A DNA stretch of 64,000 nt, from NCBI RefSeq assembly GCF_026914265.1, contig NC_069132.1, positions 69,020,993-69,084,992 of the forward strand. The letters run 5' to 3'. Below are positions 50,140-60,386 of the stretch, one piece after another. Origin of the DNA: Mya arenaria (lineage: Eukaryota > Mollusca > Bivalvia > Myida > Myidae). A program made the translations under genes and the position numbers. The notes under the pieces are model-generated. The model was not told the origin of the DNA and ran no database searches. It worked only from the letters and a program-made list of their open reading frames with translations. The first letter of the stretch is position 1; each line of letters begins with the position of its first letter.

Positions 50140-52010
50140 TTAATAATAGTATTTTCTGTTAATATAATTGGTGTGCTGTGTGTTAATTTCGACATGGATC
50201 GAGCCTTATTGTCTGTTATTCGTACTTGAAGCAGCAATATTTAAATTTAAATCAAATTAATTAAATAATCTGTTAAAATTTAAATGGTATATTTATAAAA
50301 TTATTTACATTTTTATTGAAGTCCTTTTTGTTAAAACATTTTTTACGAGTAGATGAATACTGTTGACGACAATATGGTTCTTGAACCTGTTATTTTATTC
50401 TTTATTTGGTTTTGATTTATCAGTCCTAAGTTGAGAATATATCCAACTTTGAAACGGAAGATTCATTATATACTTCAGCTCAATTGTATACACCAATATG
50501 TCATGTATTAAGGTAATATTTCCTATGGACTGATACATCAAAATTGTTCATGAGGTCTTCCAATGAAAGTATATGTTAACATGTACACTGTAATTGTTTT
50601 GGTGGACAGAATAAAACATTTTTATTTATCGACGTTTTCTTTGGTGCCTTTCGAATCCTTCGGATGGCGGTATTGGTCAGAGATTGTGAAAAAACTTTTC
50701 ATTTTATATTTGTTTTTAAATATTGTTATCCCTTACTGATACTGCTACCAATGGTATTCAGTTAAGCTAACACAATGACTCAGTATGTCCCTTCAACGAA
50801 GTATATTGGAGTCACAATACAGTTATTGTTTTTGAACAGGGTGTTTTCAACCCTGTTCAGTGTAGCCACAAACTCGACACTCACAACAGAAAAATCCTAT
50901 TAATAGTAACAAATGTCGCCAGCCGATTTACCACCAAACATATAGTTTGAGAAAGTGCAGACTATATTAATTGCAAGCTATGTTTCAAATAACCGAGGTA
51001 GATTTGACAAAGCAAGAAGCAATCATAACGCAATATCTATTTAAATAATTTAATCTGTTGAACTTAAATAAAGATAACATTAAAGTAGTATCCCTGCACC
51101 AAAAGATGAATGAACATCGAAATGTAAACAAAGAATTACTAGCCACTCTAAGCGCATCATTCAATCACGTGACACAATGATATAGCCAAGAGAATTTACA
51201 GTCGAAGAGAGATAATCCTGTAATGAGATAATGCAGTAAGTTAAACAGATTTCTCTGCCTTGCCTTTGTAAAGAAGAAGCGGGAAATCCAAGCTTGATTG
51301 ATTGTCGTGAACATTTGAAGTCTACAGAGATGTTTGTTTTACTTTGTTTTAGAAAACTTGGAATCTGATGTTCTGATGGTTAGTATTGATTTGCATTTGT
51401 AATCTTTTGTCTTGGGTTAGCAATGGATTGGATTGATCATTATTTCATTCAGCTGCATTTATTTAGTTTTGTCATGTATTTTTACGACATCAGCAGATTT
51501 TGTATTTAAACCAATTACCACACAGTTTCCCTGCTTAAAACATCACGTGATAACCCACGTGGGAATAACAAGCGTGCTAAAGTGCTGACGAATTACCTGA
51601 TGATATAGAAATAGAAGAGAGTCGCTGACCATATAGACAATAAAGGAAAAAAGTTTTGAAATTAAAGATTTTATGCTTACTTTATATGATGTATATATAT
51701 CTACAATTGATTGAAATCAATTATTGAATTTTTCATCATTCAAATTAAGAAAACATTTCTCTTATTCTGTTTTAAAGTTGTTTTGTGAATAACAAGGCAA
51801 ACATAGGCAAACTATTTCTAATGAGTAAAGTTTGATTAGTATATATATACTCATATGTAACACCATATGATGGAGTTCTGCTCGGATTGGTTACGTTGTC
51901 CATCATTGTTTGCCTTCTTACACAGCGACATTAATTTTATTGTCAATAAAATATTAATTTTTCATTTACCAACATGCTTCAATAAACCTGGGGTTGTTTT
52001 ACACGCGGAC
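50140..52010. other. Intergenic DNA, nothing recognised
   Basis: The DNA is AT-rich. A GC shift at 52011 marks the left end of the Harbinger element. Confidence 0.5.
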
Positions 52011-52448
52011 TCTTATGACTCAGTCACATAGCCCGGCCGATGAGGTTCCGATGAGCCAGCGATGCGATTTTCACCGAACACCGGCCGGACACCGGCCGGA
52101 CATCCGTGGCGTTTGTTGCTTAAAACCGCATCGGTGGCAGCTCGGTGAAATTTTAACTTCGGAGCTAAATTTCACCGGGCTCTCACCGAGCTCCCTCATC
52201 GCAGCCCCATCGTAACCACATCGGAAAACACGTCGGCCGGTGCACGGCCGAGTATCGGCCGGTGTCCCGTGCATCTGAGACAACCAGAGGACGAGTTTTT
52301 TTTTAACGGACACCGGCCGAGCTCCGACCGAGCTCCGGCCGATGTGGGACAGAGCCTTGGAAAGTATAGTACCGGTGGCTGACCGATGTAAGGGACACCG
52401 GCCGATGCTCGGCCGGAACTCGGCCGTAACCCGGCCGGATATCTCTGC

Positions 52449-52457
52449 TAGTATATA
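52449..52457 (+). promoter_or_regulatory. TATA-like box before the second Harbinger frame
   Basis: TATATATAC lies about 80 bases before the ATG at 52538. It stands just inside the left subterminal repeat array and suggests that the plus-strand frame was once transcribed. Confidence 0.35.
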
Positions 52458-52537
52458 TACTGTTCGCTCCTGTCTGTGTACAGCATTCAGCAAGTTGTAT
52501 CCACACGATTCACTCTTGACAGACTTTATAAACAGGA

Positions 52538-52933
52538 TGCCAAAATTAGTCAAGGAAAGTGATGGAGATGAGAAGAATTGCGGCAAGAAGAGGCAGCAGC
52601 CAGCTAGCAGCAAGAAAATAGGGCCAGAAGAAGCAGAAGACGCTAGCAGTGAAGACCAGAAAATCTCCCCGAAAGAGGATACAAGAGGAAGAAGGGGGTG
52701 CCAGTGGTACGGAGGGGGAGCAATCAGAGATATCCGATGCTGAGTCCATGGCGTCCCAGGCGTCAAAGTCGTCGCAGTCCAAGCCCACGTCCTCGTCCAA
52801 GTCCAAGTCCAAGTCCTCGTCGGCGTCTGCGTCGCGGCGAGCCGTTGGTGTGCCGATAGAGGAGATCACCCAAGACCAGATGCAAAATCTTGCCATGGCA
52901 CACTCCCGGCAGGACTGCAAAAGTAATTCTTGA
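52538..52933 (+). pseudogene. Second Harbinger frame, plus strand, degraded
   Basis: An ATG at 52538 opens a Lys/Glu/Ser-rich frame (MPKLVKESDGDEKNCGKKR). Near 52650 the acidic, Ser-rich character moves to another frame (EEGGASGTEGEQSEISDAES) that ends at 52933, so a frameshift is likely. Harbinger elements usually carry a second gene for a Myb/SANT-like DNA-binding protein, and this sits where it would be expected. No Myb domain is visible, and the frame runs into the 3' end of the opposing transposase (overlap 52866-52933). Part of the gene may be deleted. Confidence 0.4.
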
Positions 52934-54254
52934 GGTATGCGCGCAGTTCTTTGCCTGGTCCGGTCAATCTTGGTCCGTTCCCTGCTGCTTGCACATCTTC
53001 GAGCACGGCTTGGTCTCGCCATGCACCCGCGATGAACTGGCCCTGCTCATCTTCCCGGTCGGGATCGGCATTCTGAATGTTGGGGTAACGAGTCCTCATG
53101 AGGTTGTGTAGGGTCATGCAGGCCATGACGGTCTTAGTAACTGTCGACGGTCTCATTCCCAGGGTTGTTAGAAGACTTATGAAGCGATTGGCAAGTATAC
53201 CAAACGCATTTTCAACCACACGGCGTGCCCTGGAACACCGGTAATTGAAGATCCGCTCGTCCCGTGCCAGGTGACGATGAGGGTAGGGCTTTAACATGTA
53301 TTGCCGAAGGGGGAAGGCGTCGTCTCCGACCATGTAGTAGGGTGTGTCCCGGTCGTCATTAGGCAGGGAATCCGGTTGGGGGAGTCCGATCGTTCCCTCA
53401 CGAAGACCTGGCTCTAGCCGCGACCGGTTAAAGATGCCGGCATCGGAACACGACCCTGGTGACCCCACATCCACCCAGATGAACTTGTAGTTCGAGTCTA
53501 CCACCGCAAGCATGACGATAGAAAAGAAGCCTTTATAGTTGTAGTAGAGTGAGCCACTCTTGGGGGGCTTCTTGATTGCGACGTGTTTCCCATCGATCGC
53601 GCCACAACAGTGGGGGGAAGTTCCACCTGTCTCCGAATCCCTCGGCCACCGGGCGCCATTCATCTTCTGTCTGGCCCACATCTCATCCTCGTATACGTCG
53701 TAGATGGCCTGACACACCTCGGGGATGAAAAGGGCGATGGTGTTGTGTGGGACACGAAACGCAATCGCAAGATCGTGGTACCTGCTTCCGGTCGCCAAAA
53801 ACCTCAAGGTGATTGCCAGCTTCAGCCCAGGGTCCAAGGGGGTTCGATGCCTGCAACAGAAGAGGATGAAATATGATTGAACCTTAGCAAGAATATAATG
53901 TTTGGAGGGAATTTTGTTTGCAAAATACGGATTAACTTACGTTGTACTCTTGGTAATGCGGGGGCCAACTCGGTTAAGCAACTCATAGTACATCTGTGGC
54001 TCCATGTGGCGGAAGGCTTTGAAGTCGGCAGCGTGCTCAGCCTCGAGTTCCTTCATTAGAGTATCGTACTGGCCGAAAAGGGGTCTGCGTAGGATCCACT
54101 CTCGCACCCACCAGCGTCTTTCTCTTCTGCGGGCCCTCTGTCGCTCCCTCTCGGCGGCTTCTAGTATTGCCGCCAGGACCAGGTTGTACTGGAACCTTGC
54201 TTGAGCCAGTTCGTGTTCGAGCAGTGCCATTTGAAGTCTCCTCGGTGCAGCCAT
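52866..54254 (-). CDS. Harbinger transposase (DDE), two exons
   Basis: Exon 1 is 54254-53941 and exon 2 is 53850-52866. The intron has GTAAGT as donor and a CTTCTGTTGCAG acceptor, and joining them gives 432 aa with no stop. The N-terminal 100 residues are Arg/Glu-rich (RERQRARRRERRWWVREWIL), followed by the helix-turn-helix-like LKLAITLRFLATGSRYHDLA region. The DDE nuclease domain has D191 (GAIDGKHVAIK), D281 (VGDDAFPL) and E318 (RVVENAFGIL). These are the three metal-binding residues that cut and join DNA ends. The start Met lies about 400 bases inside the right end. All key residues are present, so the copy may be functional or recently so. PIF/Harbinger transposases normally need a Myb-like partner, which seems damaged here. 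Confidence 0.9.
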
Positions 54255-54670
54255 AGTGATGAACTGACAATGTCAGGTAGGAAGAACGGAATAGCTCGGC
54301 ACCCAAGTCTGTGTTACATCGGACGAGCATCGGCCGGTCATTGTTCAGAGCCCGTTAACAACCCGGCCGGCGATCGCACGGTGTCCTGTTACCTGCTCGG
54401 GTACCGGCCGTATTCCTTCCGATGTCCGGCCGACCTCCGGCCGACCTCCGGCCGGTAGTTGCTGCCACATCGGCAGAAAAAAACTCATTTTGAGACAGAC
54501 TCCGTACGGTCACCGGCCGGTGTTCGGTCGGTCGCCTGAAGATGTCCGGACGGAGTCCGTTCACGTCACCGAGCTCTGCTTCCGATGAGGAGAGCTCGGT
54601 GGCACCAAAAAAATCCACCGAGCTCTACCGATGCCGGACATCGGCCGGGCTATGTGACTGGGCCATAAGA

Positions 54671-55250
54671 TTCACTGTGCGACATATCAGCACCTTATTA
54701 ATACACACATGATCGTAAATCATAATGGTGACAACCCTGTTCATACAGCGCTATCAGCACTTTGATTCTTGGTGGGCGGCAAGTTTGGCGCCTCGTTGCA
54801 AACTGTTTCTGCAGCGAAATATTTTCACTGTTTAAAGCGATGGTCTGGTGCTTGTTACGCATTATCAACATGAACAGTGCTAATATCTGACGAAGTTTTG
54901 TGGACTACGTCCTATTACTTTCTAGAGTCATTTTCCTTTAAAGGGAGATATTACAATAACAGTTATACAGAAGGTTGTGTGATTGTTATAATACGATTTA
55001 CAAAGTATCGCCACAAAGTGGATGAGTTTCCGATGTATTATATAAGCCACGACCAACCTATAATTCATGCAGTGCTAGAACCTGAAACTAGGAACTTAAT
55101 TCTGTATTAAGCGCGGTACGTTTATAAATATAAATTTCTGGCCCAACTCTATTTCAATGCTGAACAAAGTTGTTCTATAACAATGGGAAAACAAAATTCA
55201 CGTTTGATATTATATATATATCCTACGTACGGCCACAGTTGACGTTTTCA
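54671..55250. other. Non-coding stretch, nothing recognised
   Basis: This is flanking DNA between the Harbinger element and a LINE remnant. No coding or repeat pattern is supported. Confidence 0.45.
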
Positions 55251-55264
55251 GCATTAGTATTGGA

Positions 55265-55860
55265 CAATTGTACTTAATTTGAGAAAGATTCAATTGAAAA
55301 GGTCCAATACGATGCCGCAAGATTCGTAACTGGTCTCACCAGATCAACCTCAATTTATAACTTGTTAACATTAATTGTATGGGTGTTTGTATCTGACAGA
55401 CACAAAATTCAAAAGCTTGTTTACACAGAAAGAAACTATTCTGCCTATTTTTTATGCCAGCCTTTTCCTCAATTTGTACACTCAGCCAATAACAACCCTA
55501 ACTGTCTACGTAACAAGTCAATTTATAAATCGATAGCAAGAAGAACCAACATATATTCACCATCAACATTAACATAATAACTTAAATTTTGAATGACCTG
55601 GATCCAAGTATAAGATACCCTGCCATCATTTATAAAGCGCATTCAGTACAGTCATTATACTTAGAAGGCGAACGTCAATATGCTATGTACCATGTTCGAA
55701 TACGAAATAAACGCAGCGACCTTAATCCAGATCTTTTCAATGATTACTAAGGTCAGGATCTGTCATGAGCATGCAGTGAGGAAACCGTAAACCCTGAGCA
55801 TTGTTTTCTTCCGCTGTCCCCGCAGTTTCAGCTGATTATAAATACAATACCTTTTCATCC
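55265..55860 (+). pseudogene. LINE C-terminal region remnant
   Basis: In changing frames the plus strand reads EKVQYDAARFVTGLTRSTSI, then an SDRHKIQKL-like block, NCLRNKSIYKSIARRTNIYS, then EGERQYAMYHVRIRNK and a DLFNDY / EHCFLPLSPQF region. This order is typical of the segment after the reverse transcriptase in CR1/Jockey-type LINEs, including the Cys/His-containing end. Stops and shifts make it inactive. Confidence 0.7.
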
Positions 55861-56399
55861 CTTAAGCGATCAGAAATGTGTTTTTTTTTGTTTATACGTC
55901 ACTTAACGACGTCGATAACACATGCTTATTTAAACGTATGTACAGCTATAATTAAGTACTAAGCGTTTGTGTAATAGATGTATAGAAAATGTAGCTGTCT
56001 TATTATTAGTATTGCTAATTGCAATCAAATATCCATGGGATGTTCTTTGGGTTGTCGTCTTCCAGAATAAAATGCTTCCTTGTAAAACTCTGGTCGCCAT
56101 GACAACACTAAGGAAAATCTTTGCCGATAGGGTGCGGCGCTAGTTTTCATTGTATGACTATATGGAAAACGTTAAAAATCTTTTCTTCAGAAACCACCTG
56201 CCAAAATAAGTTCACAGCAATGTTTCTTAGGAGACTCTTTGTCAAATTCCTTCAAACCATCTTGGTTCGTAAAAGACTTGGCCGACAAGGTATTCTTTAT
56301 TTCTATAAAAAATAAATAAAAAATAAAAATAAACTGGGACCGTCACAATACGAACGGCTAATAAGGCGAATCAAAAGAAAAGAAAATGACTAAGCAAAC

Positions 56400-57440
56400 T
56401 GAAAAACAACTAAGTTGTGTCAATGCAAATACGAAACAGAATTCCAAAAAAAAAACGAGCATACTCCGGATATCAGTAAATCATACGCGGAGGCCGTAAT
56501 CAACGGGGTGCCGAACATACAGAAGGAACAACTGAGGCAGTCATCGCTGATTCAGAGCATTGAACCCTCATAAAAACAATCAAGGATCTTCTGACAGTTT
56601 CAACAGACCAAAAACAGGGAGCTTCACACGATTTACAACAAGATGTAAGCACAAAAAGTTTCAGAAAGGAAAGAAACTCATTTTATAGGGTAAGAATACA
56701 TTTGTTTTTAATTTATCATTGCGTCAATTAACAGGCAGTGAATAGTTTGCATAAGTAAAATAAGTTGCACGATAAAATTAAGCTAGCAAAAGAAGTGTTT
56801 CAATAAACAAGTCCATTGCGAAAAGAAAATACTTTGCCAATTTGCAAAAATCATCCACAATTACATCAACTAGCGGAAGAGATGATTACCTTGATTTCTA
56901 CATAGAGGCAGTAACAAATGCAATTCTTCATTTTTCTGGCCTACGGCGAAATTACATGCGCTGAACAATTGGATGATAACATCGTTATAAAAAAGGCGGA
57001 TAAATCTAACACAATTGTTGCCATAGATAAAACATAAATACAATCAAGAAGTAAGACGTCAATTAAGCAACGAAACATAATATACATTGGTGGACAAAAC
57101 TCAACATGAGACTACAAACATATTATACGCTATGTTGAAAAAATCAAACATCACAATAACGGTACTACAAACATTTTTACATTTTCCCGTCCAGTATTCG
57201 GACTCCAAAGCCCTTTGACGACAACCTTCAGCTTGGATTCCCAGATCGATCCATCGTGTCCGCATACAACTCAAGCACAGAACATGTGTCCAAATAGTTA
57301 TACTATATATTATATCCTTATATGCAGTACTTACCCTCTTACGTAAAGGATAAAACTATTGTTATCACAAAAGTTAATAATATCAAATTGACAAAAGATT
57401 TGTACAAAGTTACTCTGGATGTCTTGACATAAGCGTCACA
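56400..57440 (+). pseudogene. Penelope-like element reverse-transcriptase remnant
   Basis: At about 56960-57110 the plus strand reads NIVIKKADKSNTIVAIDKT, a stop, then RRQLSNETYYTLVDKT. This matches the block before the RT core of Penelope-like elements (xxIKxADKGxxVVxxD...Y). At 57250-57430 AYNSSTEHVSK, LPSYVKDKT and LYKVTLDVLT follow, the pattern of the SxTxxxSKxxDxxLxP...YVKDTxDF and LVTxDVxSLY region. Stops break the frame. The part with the catalytic aspartates and the GIY-YIG domain is not seen. Confidence 0.65.
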
Positions 57441-57444
57441 GTTT

Positions 57445-58020
57445 TATCATACGATTCGCATTTTGACGTAGATTGTACTTCGATGTTCTATACCTTATTA
57501 TGTTATAAAATGTTATATACAAAATGTCGGTCAAACTAATCAAAATGCTCCCCGTAAAATGAATTCACATATATTTGATGTAAAAAATGTTTTATCGATC
57601 CTTTTTCACATGTTGCGACCCATTTGTGGGTCATCAGATCATGAATGTTGATTGTCTGATTTCTTTTCTTCAAAAAAATGTAAGATGTTATTACGAATAA
57701 CCTTGATCACAAGGAAACATTTCGGATCCATACACTTAAAATCATGGTTCCGGAGGGGTCCAATAATAAACTTCAATATGATATTTAAGACAGTCAAATA
57801 TTTGTCACAATTTACTATGTTAGCTTATATCTACGTTTTTATAACACAATTTCTAGTAGGTTATTGTATCAAGTGTGGTCCATTATACTGTATGTTCATG
57901 TGTATGTGAGTATATCATATTTCTGTTTGTATCAAACGTCTTGGATTTGCCGCTAAACGACGTGTTGTCATTAAACAGTGTATGGCGTTAACGTCACTTC
58001 TAGTATCATGTAATGGCCGG
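57445..58020. other. Non-coding stretch, nothing recognised
   Basis: No supported feature. Short frames here look like chance. Confidence 0.4.
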
Positions 58021-58029
58021 TTAACAAGG

Positions 58030-58640
58030 TTGTTCAAATTATGTCTCTTGTGTCAAACTGGCCTCGCCACGAGGACCCAAGGTTTTCTAGAAACTTCTAT
58101 AGTAATTTTTTGATAATATTTTTCTCTGAAACCACAGGGCGCAGACCCTTGATATTTAGTATGTAGCCCCATGTAGAAGTCCATTTGTAAGAATGTTCTA
58201 ATTATGACCTGCGGCAAAAGTGACAAAGTCCTAGGAGTCTCAGGGTTACTTTATATTTATATAGTATATTTTTGAAAATCTTCTCATAAACCTCTTCAGA
58301 TCATGTACCTGGGTCGAAGCTGGCCCTGCCCCAGGGGTCCACGTTTATCTCAATGTATAGTAAAAACTCTCTTAAACCGCAGCTCATGTAGTGTCCGGGT
58401 ACCATGATTTTCAAAATTATGTAATTTTGGGTCAAAGTTTGGTCTGCCCTGGGAATGAAAGGATTTCTATTTACTGATAAAGTAAACATTTGAATTTATG
58501 CTTCTCTGAAATCGCATTGCCCGGACCTATTAAATTTGTTATGTAGCCTTATGTAGTGGTTCTTCACCAAACGTGTTCAAATAATGCACCTGGGATCAAA
58601 GCTGGCCTCGCCCCGGAATCACACGTTTTAAATACTTATG
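58030..58640. repeat. Diverged tandem repeat with a CTGGCC(T/C)(C/T)GCC core
   Basis: The block TTCAAAT(T/A)ATG(T/C)...CTGGCCTCGCC recurs at about 58033, 58295, 58420 and 58570. Between copies the blocks TTCTCTGAAACCAC...GCCCAGACC and ATGTAGCC(C/T)(C/T)ATGTAG also repeat. The unit is about 150-250 bp and has diverged. No coding frame is supported. Confidence 0.6.
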
Positions 58641-58671
58641 CTGTGAAAATTTGAAAAACTCTCAAACTTAA

Positions 58672-59362
58672 AACCAATGACTTCCAGGAACAATTGACCA
58701 TCTTAGTAACCAATTACTTCCTTACCAAATAACGACACTTTTAGCAACAAAACATGCCTTAGCAACTACCTTCATCCATAGCAACCAATGTCATTTTTTC
58801 CAACCAATGACTTCCAGGAACCATTGACTATCTCATTAACCAATTACTTCCTTAGCAAACACTAACAACCTTAACCACCATTGACTACCTAAGCAACGTA
58901 TGACTTTCTCAGTCACCGATGACTTGCTTAGCAACCAATGACTTTCTTAGCAACCAATAACTACCTTAGCAACCAGATAATCCCATAGCATCCACCTTCT
59001 TCCTAAGCAAACAATGACTTCCTTAGAAACCAATGACTTATTTTGCAACGACTCACTTCTAAGCACTTACCTTCAGCCAAAGGAACCAATAACTTCCTAA
59101 GCAAAATTTGACTTCCTCAGTTACTAGTGACTTCCTAGCAACGGCTTTCTTCCTTAGCAACCAATGCCTCTCTTAACAGCCAATGACTGTTTCCAATCCA
59201 AGTTCCTTTCCAACTACCTTTATCCATAGCAACCAATAACTTTCGCATTACTTAATGACGTACTTAGCCACATATGACTTGTTTAGCAACCACTTCATTC
59301 TTTACGATTACCTACATCCATACCATTCAATGTCTTCCTTAGCAACCTTTGACTTCCAAATT
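58672..59362. repeat. Minisatellite with a GACTTCCTTAGCAACCAAT unit
   Basis: About 30 imperfect copies of a 19-22-bp unit (CTTCCTTAGCAACCAATGA) run in tandem. A few more degraded units stand at 59810-59895 beyond an R1 repeat, so the R1 copy or other DNA probably split the array. Confidence 0.85.
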
Positions 59363-59370
59363 TATGCGAA

Positions 59371-59525
59371 AAACTACAGAAACAAGCTCAATAGCCAAAC
59401 ATTTAAACATAAACCCCGTTTAATGGCACAGGGTAAACGCCAAAGACAAAGAACACAAAAACAAACAAAATTTACTAACAAGAAACATTGAACAACAGCA
59501 CAAAACTCAACAAACAGTACAGTGC
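59371..59525 (+). repeat. Dispersed repeat, family R1, inserted in a minisatellite
   Basis: It carries CTACAGAAACAAGCTCAATA, AACCCCGTTTAATGGCACAG and GGTAAACGCCAAAGACAAAG. It starts where the GACTTCC units stop. Confidence 0.7.
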
Positions 59526-59599
59526 ATATATACTATATAAAAAAACTAAGGTATGTTTATAGAAGTTTGATAGGTACCGCCTTAAGACGGTCAGTTAAA

Positions 59600-60386
59600 T
59601 TTTAAAATACTAGGGGTTTAAACCAGTTAACGTGCACAAACCTCACTCTTATCCCAGCAATCCTGAATTAAGTAAAAACGTTATTTTTTAAAGGTAAATC
59701 TTATCAAAGAAACAGTCGGTTTCTATAGCCCTCAAATCAATTGTCCCTGAGAACAACCAACTGACAATGTCTTGCCTTCATTAAAATATTATTGATTTCG
59801 CTTTACAAGGACCAACCCTCTTATCAACCATCAAACTACTCGGCAACCACTTACTTCCTGGGGAAGCAACTACATTCTTTATAACCACTGACCTTTTAGT
59901 CATTTTAATCAAGTGAACATTAAACGGCCATTTTGGCCTTCATTTTATGTTATACCCATTTATTGATAGACGTCTTTTCCTGATTGATGATGAAATTGTA
60001 ATAGATCAGTTCCGTCTGACCGAGTATGCAGCCGGGGAAACTTGTTTGTACAGTCCTGACTTTACAGCGCGAGCGACTTTGATTTGCAATTGGCCCAAAA
60101 CAGATACATCAAATGAACTGGTATAGTGCTGTGAAATATAATTTAGTTGTAGAACTAGCACTTCTAAAATGCAAATGTATGCATCCACCCCATCTGTAAT
60201 CATTGATTAAAAGCAAAAATATGTGCCATTTAAAGTTTTTGAAATTATATTTCCGGAAGTAAAACTACAGCCTGATTTAAACTGATGATATCTGATTTCG
60301 AAAGTAAATTTTATACGGAAGAAAAACGCACAATTAAGAACTGTCATTTCATGTTCTTATTGACAATATATTAACCCGAACAAGCC
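59600..60386. other. Upstream flank of the Mab-21/cGAS-like gene
   Basis: No coding sequence is supported. An ETS-type palindrome TTCCGGAA at 60251-60258, about 130 bases before the start codon, is a possible promoter element. No TATA box stands at the usual distance. Confidence 0.4.

Larger units (their letters stand above)
52011..54670. mobile_element. Harbinger-type DNA transposon, apparently complete
   Basis: The two ends match as inverted repeats for more than 30 bases (CAGTCACATAGCCCGGCCGA on the left at 52021, its complement on the right). The match extends to TCTTATG at the extreme ends. The exact border and the target duplication are unclear because the inverted match runs past the usual start of such elements. 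Inside are a spliced transposase on the minus strand and a second, damaged frame on the plus strand. The subterminal 0.3-0.4 kb on each side is packed with CCGGCCG-type motifs. The element is far richer in GC than its surroundings. Confidence 0.85.
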
